From assembly GCF_009828925.2 (NCBI RefSeq), contig NZ_WUTY02000001.1:682001-746000 (forward strand): a stretch of 64,000 nt of DNA, given 5' to 3'. The stretch comes from Methylicorpusculum oleiharenae (GTDB taxonomy: Bacteria > Pseudomonadota > Gammaproteobacteria > Methylococcales > Methylomonadaceae). Below, piece by piece: positions 36,880 to 45,080 of this stretch. The notes beneath the pieces were generated by a model. That model was not told where the DNA came from. It searched no databases and saw only the letters and a program-made list of their open reading frames with translations. The position numbers and the translations under genes were made by a program. The stretch's first letter is position 1; the number at the start of each line of letters is the position of its first letter.

Positions 36880-37491
36880 TCAGGCGTCATTGTTCTTTTT
36901 AGGCCCTTTTTGCGTCCGGTTTCGGACAACGCCTCGGATGGTTAATAGAATCAAAAGAATGGAGGCATAGAAAAGAGGGTTAGTGATATCCGCTTTTTCG
37001 GACAAGGCAAAATGAAGAATACTCAACATGCCGATCACATAGACGGAAATATGCATTTTTTTCCAGGCCTTACCCAACTTGCGCATCATCTCGTTGGTTG
37101 ACGTCAACGCCAATGGAATCAGCAGAATGTAAGCGAGCAGTCCCACATCAACGATAGGACTGGTCAGGATATCTTCCAGGATATAACGGACACTGAAGCC
37201 GTGTTCAAATGCTAAAAAAATCAGGAAGTGGAGCGTGGCATAAAAGAAAGTGAACAAACCCAACATCCGACGGTATTTGATAATCCCTGACTTGGGATAG
37301 ATCATTTTTATCGGGGTCAAGGTCAGCGTTATCAGCAAAAAACGCAGAGTCCATAAACCGCTGAAATGCGTCATTGTTTCGACCGGATTTGGTCCCAGCG
37401 AGTTGCTGTAGGCGTTCCAGAGCATCACCATGAAAGGCGACACGCATATCGCAAAAACCATGCACTTGACTGTCAAAGTTGAAACTTTCAT
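36880..37491 (-). CDS. msrQ: MsrQ-like haem-binding membrane subunit of periplasmic methionine sulfoxide reductase
   Basis: A 203-residue inner-membrane protein with about six transmembrane helices of the ferric-reductase-like family. It contains the MsrQ signature SLGPNPVETMTHFSGLW and likely haem ligands in ATLHFLIF, KMHISVY and ILHFAL. MsrQ passes electrons from quinones to the molybdopterin enzyme MsrP. No msrP is next to it, which is unusual; MsrP may be encoded elsewhere. The start is uncertain: a GTG at 37503 and the ATG at 37491 both lack an ideal ribosome-binding site. Confidence 0.85.
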   Translation of the reverse strand: MKVSTLTVKCMVFAICVSPFMVMLWNAYSNSLGPNPVETMTHFSGLWTLRFLLITLTLTPIKMIYPKSGIIKYRRMLGLFTFFYATLHFLIFLAFEHGFSVRYILEDILTSPIVDVGLLAYILLIPLALTSTNEMMRKLGKAWKKMHISVYVIGMLSILHFALSEKADITNPLFYASILLILLTIRGVVRNRTQKGPKKNNDA

Positions 37492-37587
37492 CGTCCCTTT
37501 CACGCTTTCAATGGGTTGACAAAACAGCCGTTAAACCTGCGGCCGTCAAGATTCACTTTTTATAGTTTACCGCTCTATGGCCTCTTG

Positions 37588-38742
37588 TTAAGGCAGATAA
37601 CTGTCAATTCCTGATAACAACAGGTCATATTGCAATTCAATCCCTTCTTTTGCCACATAAGCAGGAAGACCGCTGATAATTGTTGCTTTTCGCGCGACCC
37701 AGCCGACCGCATCGCCGGGTCCCAAGCTCATCAAATAGCCGATATCCTGATGCATGTAAGGCAAGCAAAACCGGATAAGTCCGGCATGTAACAACAGGTT
37801 TTTAGCAACAGACCGGCCTTTTCTGAGTGCCGCTTGCGAGGTCATTCCGTTTGTCCCCATCTCATCAAAATGAGAACAATCGCCTGCCGTAAAGATGCGC
37901 GTCAACACCGCTTTGTTCAATACCACTTGTCCGGAACTGTTGGCATGCAACATTATGTCCGGGGCTTTGCCTAAAAACAAAAAAGTCAGCCCTTTGGGTA
38001 ATTCAGTCGGCTGATCAGTTTGGCGGTCTTTTAGTATGAGCACACCGCTTTGGATGCCTGAATAAAAGGCGTTGCTAAACAATTTGATATTTTTTTCAAC
38101 CAGCCGTTTTTGCACATAGTCGCCTACCGCACGAGGAAAAGCCTTCAATAAACGGGCATGACCATCGATTATATTCAGCTGATAATCGGCATGCACTTGT
38201 TTCAAAATATGATCGATTTCAAATACAAACTGAATCCCCGTTGGTCCGGCCCCCACAATGTTGATAACCGGCTTTTCAACAGACGGTTCAGCAATAAATT
38301 GTTCCAGACGCTGTGCGGCAGACTGCCGAGTCAGTTTGTTCAAATCAAAAATATCAGGATCATCATTTTCTGTGCCGGAGTTCGCCGCACCCACTGCAAT
38401 GATCAGATAATTAAAAGGCAGCTCGCCTGACTCCAGCTTAATGATTTGCTCATTCTGCCAATGCTGCAACAGACTCTCGTTGATACTCAGTGATTGCTGT
38501 ACATGCTCAAAATTAAAGCGTTTTGCCAATTCGGAATAAGCAATGCGAATGCTATCCAGCGGACGATGAACCGTTTCGTGTAAACGCGTGATGATCAGAT
38601 GATGGGGACGAGGGTCAATCAGCGTAATAACGGTATCCGGCGACTGCTTACGCAAAGTGATCAATGCCGATAAACCCGCATAACCGCCGCCCAGAATCAC
38701 GACTTTAAGCGGTTGAACGATGTGTTCCTTATTTTTTGTCAT
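37588..38742 (-). CDS. NDH-2-like FAD-dependent pyridine nucleotide oxidoreductase
   Basis: A 384-residue two-dinucleotide-binding-domain flavoprotein. The FAD motif GGGYAGLSAL begins at residue 18. The NAD(P) motif is VGAGPTGIQFVFEI, and the second FAD contact is IFTAGDCSHFDEMG. The pattern is that of type II NADH dehydrogenases and relatives such as sulfide:quinone oxidoreductase. The paired cysteines of sulfide:quinone oxidoreductases are not evident, so an NADH:quinone or NAD(P)H:acceptor activity is more likely. There is no clear C-terminal membrane helix. It lies upstream of msrQ on the same strand, about 95 bases apart. Confidence 0.85.
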   Translation of the reverse strand: MTKNKEHIVQPLKVVILGGGYAGLSALITLRKQSPDTVITLIDPRPHHLIITRLHETVHRPLDSIRIAYSELAKRFNFEHVQQSLSINESLLQHWQNEQIIKLESGELPFNYLIIAVGAANSGTENDDPDIFDLNKLTRQSAAQRLEQFIAEPSVEKPVINIVGAGPTGIQFVFEIDHILKQVHADYQLNIIDGHARLLKAFPRAVGDYVQKRLVEKNIKLFSNAFYSGIQSGVLILKDRQTDQPTELPKGLTFLFLGKAPDIMLHANSSGQVVLNKAVLTRIFTAGDCSHFDEMGTNGMTSQAALRKGRSVAKNLLLHAGLIRFCLPYMHQDIGYLMSLGPGDAVGWVARKATIISGLPAYVAKEGIELQYDLLLSGIDSYLP

Positions 38743-38821
38743 AGCAAGAGTCAGTCCGTATCCATAATCATCAGGGAGTATATCCGATTATTCTGAGTCA
38801 TTCGATAAAGGCTGTAAAATT

Positions 38822-38875
38822 CAGCAATTCCCAGCTTGATGATACAAAAAGAGGAGGCTTATGTTTTGCAGGCTT
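38822..38875. repeat. Repeat family A, fragment (left end only)
   Basis: CAGCAATTCCCAGCTTGA (38822-38839) matches the family A terminus, followed by a degenerate left arm (AGGCTTATGTTTTGCAGG). The core and the right end are absent, so this is a remnant. The adjoining plus-strand frame arises from it and is not a gene. Confidence 0.6.
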
Positions 38876-38910
38876 TCGTCAGCAATCAACTCATTAAAAA
38901 ATTCTCAGCC

Positions 38911-39399
38911 TCAATAAGATTGTATCCAGGCGACCTCAAGATGAAAAAAACCCTGTTTTTTATCGGCCAGCAAAAAACCCAGTTGTCTGATTTGCGCCGG
39001 GTCCAAAACCGGAGCAGTTGGCAGAATACGCCCCCTGAAGCTGGCTCGAAAGAGCGAGAAGGGTTGAGTCAGCGTTAACCATTGATTCGCATAGGTTGAA
39101 AACACCGAACGATAAGCGATACCGTCATACTGATCATCCGTTCTCACGCGTAATTGATAAGCCCGGCCGTCGCCTTTGACACGCAGCATAATTCCGCTGT
39201 AACCCGCCAAAGCGGCATGGGTCAACTGCCTGCGTACCGAAACAAAACCGCCATTATTATCCAGAGACAAATAACCTCTGAACAAAAGCATCTGGCTTTG
39301 CAAAAGCTCTATCCGCCCTTTTGACACACCGCCCATGACATTGTCATTGATCGTCAGCCAAAAGTATTTTTCATCAGCATCATTGAAATTCAATAACAT
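38911..39399 (-). CDS. CIA30-family (complex I intermediate-associated 30-like) protein
   Basis: A 162-residue protein with the galactose-binding-like fold of CIA30/NDUFAF1. Signatures are DEKYFWLTINDNVMGGVSKG near the start and the LSLDNNGGFVSVR and GIMLRVKGDGRAYQLRVRT segments. The C-terminal QLGFLLADKKQGFFHLEV also fits. The ATG at 39399 follows AGGA and starts MLLNFND, while a longer frame adds an unlikely basic leader. In mitochondria CIA30 helps assemble complex I; bacterial homologues are uncharacterised. It is divergent from the photolyase gene. Confidence 0.85.
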   Translation of the reverse strand: MLLNFNDADEKYFWLTINDNVMGGVSKGRIELLQSQMLLFRGYLSLDNNGGFVSVRRQLTHAALAGYSGIMLRVKGDGRAYQLRVRTDDQYDGIAYRSVFSTYANQWLTLTQPFSLFRASFRGRILPTAPVLDPAQIRQLGFLLADKKQGFFHLEVAWIQSY

Positions 39400-39580
39400 C
39401 CTATTTTTCCTGTGAACAAGCCGGAGATGGAAGAAAAAACAGGTTGTCATTTCCGCGTTAACCTTTATTTTTTAATCACACCGGATTAAAGCTGACTTGA
39501 CGGCGCTATTTTCGGCAGTATGTTCTTATGTTCTTTAAACAGCGATAAACTGAGCCTTCTCCTCTTTCTACTTTTCGATT

Positions 39581-40966
39581 ATGACAACAACCCGTTACCG
39601 CCATTCGCTTTTTATATTCCGCCGCGATTTAAGACTGGTTGACAATACCGCTCTTAACGCCGCACTGCAACAGTCGGCGTGTGTACTGCCCTGTTTTATC
39701 TTCGATCCTGCGCAAATTGAGCCTCACCCTTACCAAAGCCGGCCTGCCCTGCAATTTATGCTGCAAAGCCTTAAAGACTTGCAGGCACAATTCAGTGAAA
39801 AAGAGGCCGGATTATCGTTTTTTTATGGCTCGCCGCAGAGCATCGTTGAAACACTGATTCAGACCGCTGCCATCAATGCCGTTTTTATCAACCGTGATTA
39901 TTCTCCTTTCAGCCGTCAACGGGATGAAAAGCTCTACACCACTTGCCAAAACAACGGCATTGATCTTCATGTCTTGGCCGATGCCTTGTTAACAGAACCA
40001 GAAGAAGCGGTAAAACAGAATGGGGAAGCGTATAAAATATTTACACCTTTTTACAATAACGTCCGGCGATTCCCGGTGCCCTCGCCCAAGGCTTTAGCTC
40101 AGGGCTGTTTTTCAAAGTTTGTTGAAAACCCACCGAACTATTCATTCGAGTCATTGCTGGATAGCGCGGACAGTCCATCTCAAGCGGGCGGCAGAAAAGA
40201 GGCCCTGTCGATCCTGGAGCACCTCGCATCTCAAAAAAACTATCAGGAAACACGCGATTATCCGGGGTTACAGAGCACCAGCCTGCTTTCGGCTCATTTA
40301 AAATTCGGCACCTGTTCGGTCAGGGAAGCGCATCAAGCAATCAGCAGCGAATTGGGGGAAGAGCATCCGCTGATAAGGCAGTTATATTGGCGAGATTTTT
40401 TTACCCATATCGGTTATCACTACCCGAAAGTATTCGGCCATGCGTTCGTATCAAAATTTGACCACATACCCTGGCAAAACATTCTTGATCAGTTTAAAGC
40501 TTGGGCGGAAGGCAGAACCGGGTTTCCGATTGTCGATGCCGGCATGCGGGAACTCAACAACACCGGATTCATGCACAACCGCGTCAGGATGATTACGGCG
40601 TCCTTTCTGGTCAAAGACTTACGTATCAGCTGGCGGTGGGGTGAACGCTATTTCGCCCAGCATCTGGTTGATTATGACCCGTGTGTCAATAACGGCAATT
40701 GGCAGTGGGCCGCCTCCACCGGCTGTGACGCCCAGCCTTATTTCAGAATTTTCAATCCCTGGCTGCAACAACAAAAATTCGATCCGGATTGCCGCTATAT
40801 CTACCGCTGGATTCCTGAATTGAAATCCGTACCCGCCAAAATCATCCATGCCTGGGATAAAAAATACCTGTCCGGCACTTATCCCAAGCCCATGATTGAT
40901 CACGCTTATGAAACAACAATCACCAAACAGCTTTTCAAAAACTGTAGCGAAACAAACAGGGACTAA
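39581..40966 (+). CDS. phrB: Deoxyribodipyrimidine photolyase (class I CPD type)
   Basis: A 461-residue flavoenzyme that repairs cyclobutane pyrimidine dimers with blue light. The N-terminal antenna domain starts HSLFIFRRDLRLVDNTAL. The FAD-binding domain has the dense class I signature: QLYWRDFFTHIGYHYP, GRTGFPIVDAGMRELNNTG, MHNRVRMITASFLVKDL, then DYDPCVNNGNWQWAASTG and FRIFNPW. The length is typical. It is a single gene, divergent from CIA30. Its 3' end overlaps the convergent GH17 gene by 4 bases. Confidence 0.96.
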   Translation: MTTTRYRHSLFIFRRDLRLVDNTALNAALQQSACVLPCFIFDPAQIEPHPYQSRPALQFMLQSLKDLQAQFSEKEAGLSFFYGSPQSIVETLIQTAAINAVFINRDYSPFSRQRDEKLYTTCQNNGIDLHVLADALLTEPEEAVKQNGEAYKIFTPFYNNVRRFPVPSPKALAQGCFSKFVENPPNYSFESLLDSADSPSQAGGRKEALSILEHLASQKNYQETRDYPGLQSTSLLSAHLKFGTCSVREAHQAISSELGEEHPLIRQLYWRDFFTHIGYHYPKVFGHAFVSKFDHIPWQNILDQFKAWAEGRTGFPIVDAGMRELNNTGFMHNRVRMITASFLVKDLRISWRWGERYFAQHLVDYDPCVNNGNWQWAASTGCDAQPYFRIFNPWLQQQKFDPDCRYIYRWIPELKSVPAKIIHAWDKKYLSGTYPKPMIDHAYETTITKQLFKNCSETNRD

Positions 40967-41985
40967 CGCGGCACCTCCTGACTTTGTGCGGTGCTCTGCC
41001 AAAGCTTTCTGAGCGCTTTGAGCACCGGCTTGGGCTGACCGGCCTCAGTATAAAAGCCCCAATACCCTTCTTCAGGATGTGCACCTTTAAAATCGACCTT
41101 GGCGTTTTCCTCTTTCCAGGCATGATCAAAGCCTTCGAAATACGCCAAATTCAAACCCGGCGTACGGGGCATTTTTTGATAGAGTTCCACCCAAAAACCG
41201 GCTTGTTGCTCAGGACTGAAGCGGCTGCCTTTAGGACCGCTGGGTAAACCACTTTCTTTGATCAAAATAAGCTTATCGGATTTTTTGATCAGTAAATTCA
41301 TAACCTCGACGACAAAATTCACCCAGGATGCCGTATTACCTTGTTCAAACCAGGGCTGAAAAAGCGGGTGAATGCTGGGCAACAGAAAGTCCTGCTCGGC
41401 AATAAAATCAGCCGGTTCATCATTCAAGTAATAATAGAACGGCTCCGAAGTCGCAACCGGCGTACCGGGCAACTCGCTGCGTAATTTGCGCATGGCCTGT
41501 TTCAATTGATCCCAGTCATAACGTTTGGCCAGCAAGTTTTCATTGCCTACCGAGATACCGACAATCAGATCAGGAAATTGATTGACCAGTTTTTTGGCAT
41601 TCGTTAGTTCCACCTCGGACATCGGATCCCAAATGCCCAGGATAATCGCGGTAAAGCCCTGCGATTTCGCAATAGCCGGCAAGTGTTCCAGACCATCTGC
41701 GCAGGAATAGGTAATCAAGCCCCGAAAATCATTACGCAACACGGTTAAATCACGGGTAATCTGATCTTTGGAGGCCGGCTTGACCTGACCATAAATAATT
41801 TTCAGATCCGTAGGTGTATAGGCAACAAATCGAGTGGAGGCAAGAGCAGCGCGCAAAGGCTCACTATCGGTTTTCGCACAACCTGAAGACAAAAGCAGTG
41901 CTAAAAATACAACGCTGATACTTTTCCGATTCAGGATACGATAAGAAAAATGGGTTGGAAAAAGGCTTTTAAACGGCTGAAACAT
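40963..41985 (-). CDS. GH17-family glucan hydrolase/transglycosylase lipoprotein
   Basis: A 340-residue exported lipoprotein, read from the ATG at 41985, with lipobox LLLSSGCAK. The single domain is glycoside hydrolase family 17. The acid/base Glu is in ISVGNENLL and the nucleophile in LIKESGLPSG, and the AYTPTDLKIIYGQV start fits the first barrel strand. It is a soluble counterpart of the membrane GH17 enzyme at 26.5 kb, lacking the C-terminal membrane domain. Beta-1,3-glucan hydrolysis or remodelling at the inner face of the outer membrane is inferred. The start is uncertain because no ribosome-binding site is clear. Confidence 0.82.
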   Translation of the reverse strand: MFQPFKSLFPTHFSYRILNRKSISVVFLALLLSSGCAKTDSEPLRAALASTRFVAYTPTDLKIIYGQVKPASKDQITRDLTVLRNDFRGLITYSCADGLEHLPAIAKSQGFTAIILGIWDPMSEVELTNAKKLVNQFPDLIVGISVGNENLLAKRYDWDQLKQAMRKLRSELPGTPVATSEPFYYYLNDEPADFIAEQDFLLPSIHPLFQPWFEQGNTASWVNFVVEVMNLLIKKSDKLILIKESGLPSGPKGSRFSPEQQAGFWVELYQKMPRTPGLNLAYFEGFDHAWKEENAKVDFKGAHPEEGYWGFYTEAGQPKPVLKALRKLWQSTAQSQEVPR

Positions 41986-42212
41986 GGTGATTTGCTGTTT
42001 ATTGAAAATAATGAGCCTGTTGTAACACATTCATCACACCGGCCCAAGTCTTCCGGGCGTTAAAAACAGCTCTGCGCTAAAAAAACTGTTTAACCCCACT
42101 TTTACAGAATAAAGCCCCACTTTCCTGGGTGGGAAACCGAAACCACTCCTAACGAAATATTCATTAAGATATTATTTTGTATGCATATACCATTCGAAAC
42201 TGCCAAATTCCT

Positions 42213-42404
42213 TCCTGATTATAAAGATCAATCAGCTCAGTCAAAAACCGTCATCTCGGCACGGATTGCCGAGATCCAGACGCCATGGATGGCGAGCGCC
42301 GAACACATCCTTGTGGCCTGGATTCCGGCAATCCCCCGGCATTCCCTGTCCGGGGCAGGCTCTGCCGGAAAGACGTTGTTGCTGAAGCATCTTTATAATC
42401 AAGA
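42213..42404. mobile_element. Repeat family D, copy 2 (with 6-bp target duplication)
   Basis: A 192-bp copy beginning TCCTGATTATAAAGAT and ending with its complement. It is flanked by ATTCCT at 42207-42212 and 42405-42410. The hairpin at 42253-42275 has a 9-bp stem ATCTCGGCA/TGCCGAGAT, different in sequence from copy 1 but equally paired, followed by CCATGGATGG from 42283. It is non-coding. Confidence 0.85.
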
Positions 42405-42410
42405 ATTCCT

Positions 42411-42843
42411 TTATCGAAGCGGCTTCTAACTGCTTCTTCCGAGATGGGGACTGAGGGGGGTTGGACTGCCTCATTTATGATGGTCAGAATGACGCGGGCA
42501 CAAACGTCCTACCCACAACTGTCCAGCCTTAAGTGTGAAGCCATAGAAGCAGTAAAAATATGAAGCACAGCTATCAAGATAGGTTTGCTTCAATGGCGAA
42601 TTAACATTCCCGACCATAACCGGACCCTCGGGGGGTCGCTGTCCAATTTCGATAGTTAAGGCATCCTGTCACCCAGTTGACTGTCCGGTATTTGGCGAGC
42701 AAAATGATATTGATGAGTCACTACTAGCTATATGCTGTCAACATTTTGGTTTGACTTGTAATCCAGATACAGGGTACGCGGTTAGTACTTTCTGGCCTGA
42801 TGAAGTTAAAATAAAGTCAATTTAGCACGGAAAAAGTCACATT
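42411..42843. other. Intergenic stretch with possible gene remnants
   Basis: A plus-strand frame without an ATG ends at a TAG near 42826 and reads FGEQNDIDESLLAICCQHFG and STFWPDEVKIKSI. It has protein-like composition but no start, no ribosome-binding site and no family I recognise, so it may be the tail of a decayed gene. Nothing else was identified here. Confidence 0.3.
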
Positions 42844-43071
42844 ATGAACGAGCAAGTCGAGAGCCGAATCACCCATAACCCGTTACAATGCGGCGGCAAG
42901 CCTTGCATTCGCGGCATGAGAATACGGGTCAGTGATATCTTGCACATGCTGGCAGAGGGCGTCAGTAGTGAGAGAATTCTGCTCGACTACCCGGACCTAG
43001 AACTCGCTGACATCCAGGCCTGCCTTCTTTACGCAGCCCGACGAGCCAACCTTGAACGACTGGTCGCATGA
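42844..43071 (+). CDS. DUF433 antitoxin
   Basis: A 75-residue protein of the DUF433 (VapB45-like) family with a winged helix-turn-helix. The pattern is ITHNPLQCGGKPCIRGMRIRVSDIL, then LAEGVSSERILLDYPDLELADIQACLLYAA. It is immediately followed by, and overlaps by 4 bases, a DUF5615 PIN-like toxin gene. This is a known type II toxin-antitoxin arrangement in which the DUF433 protein neutralises the nuclease and represses the operon. The gene lies in an accessory stretch with repeats on both sides, consistent with horizontal acquisition. Confidence 0.9.
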   Translation: MNEQVESRITHNPLQCGGKPCIRGMRIRVSDILHMLAEGVSSERILLDYPDLELADIQACLLYAARRANLERLVA

Positions 43072-43409
43072 TTTTTTGGGTTGACGCCCAACTACCTCCC
43101 AATCTGGCCGATTGGCTGCGCTGGACATTCAAAGTTGAAGCGTATGCCCTACGGGAACTGGGTTTGCGTGATGCCAACGATCTAGAGATTTTCGAGCGCG
43201 CTCAACAAGAGGGTGTCGTTTTAATCAGTAAGGACAGTGATTTTGTCGAACTACTTCTACGTCAGCAACCACCACCACAATTACTTTGGGTCACCTGCGG
43301 TAATACTACTAACCAGCGGTTACAAGCATTGTTCACCGAAGTTTTTCCACAAGCCCTGCAATTATTGGATGAAGGTCATGTGGTTGTGGAATTGGCTGAT
43401 AAGTCGTGA
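43068..43409 (+). CDS. DUF5615 PIN-like toxin
   Basis: A 113-residue PIN-fold protein (Mut7-C/DUF5615 type) starting MIFWVDAQLPPNLADWL, with the first acidic metal ligand in VDAQLPP. The later LISKDSDFVELL carries the second acidic cluster, and the VTCGNTTNQRL segment is typical. Such toxins are predicted RNases. It begins 4 bases before the end of the DUF433 gene (ATGA), so translation is coupled with the antitoxin first. No nuclease residue appears to be missing, so the pair is probably active. Confidence 0.88.
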   Translation: MIFWVDAQLPPNLADWLRWTFKVEAYALRELGLRDANDLEIFERAQQEGVVLISKDSDFVELLLRQQPPPQLLWVTCGNTTNQRLQALFTEVFPQALQLLDEGHVVVELADKS

Positions 43410-43439
43410 CGTTATGTTTGTTTTATCAATGCTCGTCCC

Positions 43440-43499
43440 GGCCACTTTGAGACACCCACGGCCTCTATGCCAGCGACAAAAAACCGGCTCAAAGTGGCC
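43440..43499. repeat. Inverted repeat after the toxin-antitoxin pair
   Basis: GGCCACTTTGAG (43440-43451) is repeated exactly in inverted form at 43488-43499, with a 36-base spacer. It begins 30 bases after the toxin stop. It has no T-run and no attC core motif. It could be a transcription or mRNA structure or the scar of an element. Confidence 0.55.
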
Positions 43500-43669
43500 T
43501 GATAGTTTGGATGCAATCATCGTAAGCACTGTAGTCACGCCGTTTGATCAATTTTCGGATAAAGCTAACCGATAATTGTCATTAAAACTTCACAAAATAA
43601 AGTTAGAGTCATTTCACAATTTTTTCTAAATTCGCTTGCACTAACAAAGCGGCATGGAAGGCTCATTAG

Positions 43670-43709
43670 CCCTCAAGCCCTCAAGCCCTCAAGCCCTCAA
43701 GCCCTCAAG
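43670..43709. repeat. Tandem octamer repeat, CCCTCAAG x 5
   Basis: Five perfect head-to-tail copies of CCCTCAAG occupy 43670-43709, about 120 bases upstream of the VPLPA-CTERM gene. An 8-base unit in non-coding DNA is prone to slippage, so copy number may vary between strains. If it lies within the promoter spacing it could alter expression, which is inference. Confidence 0.9.
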
Positions 43710-43831
43710 CGATTGGGGTAATATCGTGCCTGAGTAAAAGTCAGGTAGCTGACGCAACCTGACCTACCAGCTTCAAGGCTGCATTGCTGTGCACGCATTT
43801 TATCTTTAGAATGAAACACGGAGAAATGAAA

Positions 43832-44551
43832 ATGAGTTTAACAACCACCAAACTGGCCCTGGGCCTTCTGTTCAGCTTGACTGCCCTCAACGCGCAGGCC
43901 GCTTTAACTTCTTACTATGCCGTCGGCAATATACCTGTGGTCTACAGCAGCGTAAGCAATGTCACCTGGACGCAAGACGCCAACCTGTTCAAAACGATGT
44001 ACGATGCCGACAATAGTCTTATCAGCCAGATTGCCAGTGTTACACCCAGCTATAACGACCCAGCCGATGGTTCACAAACCATCGAAGCCGGTCATTTCAG
44101 CATTTCAAGTGGTCGCATGACCTGGTGGGGCGGTCTTGCTTTCACCGACTACCTGAACAGCATCAACTACGGCGGCAGCAGTCAATGGCGCTTGCCGAGT
44201 GCCGGCGCTAATCCGCAACTTGGCTTCAACCAAACCGGAAGTGAACTAGGCCAATTGTTCTACAGCGAACTGGGCGGAACGGCATTCAACAGTATTCCTA
44301 ATACCCCCACTTTCAACAACGAGCAGTCCTATGCGTACTGGTTGGCTACGGAGTATCCGCCTGATCCTTATAACGCGTGGCTCTTCCTTACCTACAATGG
44401 TGGCCAGGACGACTTCAATAAGAGCAGTAAGAACTACGCATGGGCGGTCAGCCCCGGACAAGTGCCGGCCATACCAATACCCGGAGCGCTATGGCTGATG
44501 GGATCGGGGTTAATCGGATTGTTAAGCCTGAGAATGCGAATTCGTTACTGA
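43832..44551 (+). CDS. VPLPA-CTERM exported protein with DUF1566-like region
   Basis: A 239-residue exported protein. The ATG at 43832 lies 8 bases after GGAG; an ATG two codons upstream is too close to it. The signal peptide ends LNAQA. The body contains a DUF1566/Lcl-like segment (WRLPSAGANPQLG, YAYWLATEYPP, YAWAVSPG). The C-terminus IPIPGALWLMGSGLIGLL followed by RMRIRY is the VPLPA-CTERM sorting signal: motif, transmembrane helix and basic tail. Such tails are processed by exosortase systems linked to exopolysaccharide. No exosortase gene is present in this window. Function of the exported part is unknown. Confidence 0.85.
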   Translation: MSLTTTKLALGLLFSLTALNAQAALTSYYAVGNIPVVYSSVSNVTWTQDANLFKTMYDADNSLISQIASVTPSYNDPADGSQTIEAGHFSISSGRMTWWGGLAFTDYLNSINYGGSSQWRLPSAGANPQLGFNQTGSELGQLFYSELGGTAFNSIPNTPTFNNEQSYAYWLATEYPPDPYNAWLFLTYNGGQDDFNKSSKNYAWAVSPGQVPAIPIPGALWLMGSGLIGLLSLRMRIRY

Positions 44552-45021
44552 TTATCTAATAATGCCAATTATAGAATTAGCAATTGCTTATGTAACTATC
44601 CTCACTTTGTGATTAAATGATTTTGGTTGATACTATTTAGAAATAGTCCATCAGTTTAGATAGCGACTCGTTGGTCGCATTTTTTTGTTCGGAATGTTTG
44701 TGGAGCCGGTAACGGCCAACTTCAGCCGGTCAGTAGTACAAATTTTATGAAAGTTGAATGACTGTTATCCGCATCAAACCTGCCTTAGATTTTCTAGTAA
44801 TGATCCTAATAAAGAATTCGTACAAGTGCTAACTTCTCATAAAATCAATCAGTTATCAGTGTGTGTTCTATAGTGGAGACGATTTTGGGGAGGTCCGCTG
44901 ACTCAGATTTTGCCGGGTAGAGTGATCTTACGTAAAAACTGCTCTATAGTCGTTTGTAATCCTTAGTTACTAAGGAATTCTTAAAAAGATCTTGTTATTC
45001 TAATTATCTCTATAAATTCCT
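44552..45021. other. AT-rich intergenic region without a recognised gene
   Basis: 470 bases of low-GC sequence. A near-palindrome CCTTAGT-T-ACTAAGG lies near 44962-44976. No open frame resembles a protein and no copy of the repeat families was found. It may contain regulatory sequence for the gene at 45081. Confidence 0.5.
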
Positions 45022-45050
45022 TTGCGTATTAGAATTTTATGCTTTAGAAT
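45022..45050 (+). promoter_or_regulatory. Possible promoter of the gene at 45081
   Basis: TTGCGT (45022-45027) and TAGAAT (45045-45050, five of six -10 positions) are separated by 17 bases. Transcription would start near 45057, about 24 bases before the ATG, leaving room for AAGGTG as ribosome-binding site. Confidence 0.4.
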
Positions 45051-45080
45051 AATTCTGAATTTCTTAGAAAAAGGTGTGCC

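Noticed and set aside
38836-39078. Plus-strand frame overlapping the CIA30 gene
   Set aside because: It begins in a family A fragment and runs antisense through a clear gene.
42600-42828. Open frame ending near 42826 as a complete gene
   Set aside because: It has no start codon or ribosome-binding site and no family; at most a remnant, so only mentioned as such.
43410-43670. Integron attC site after the toxin-antitoxin pair
   Set aside because: An inverted repeat is present but the GTTRRRY/RYYYAAC core sites are absent, and there is no array of cassettes or integrase.
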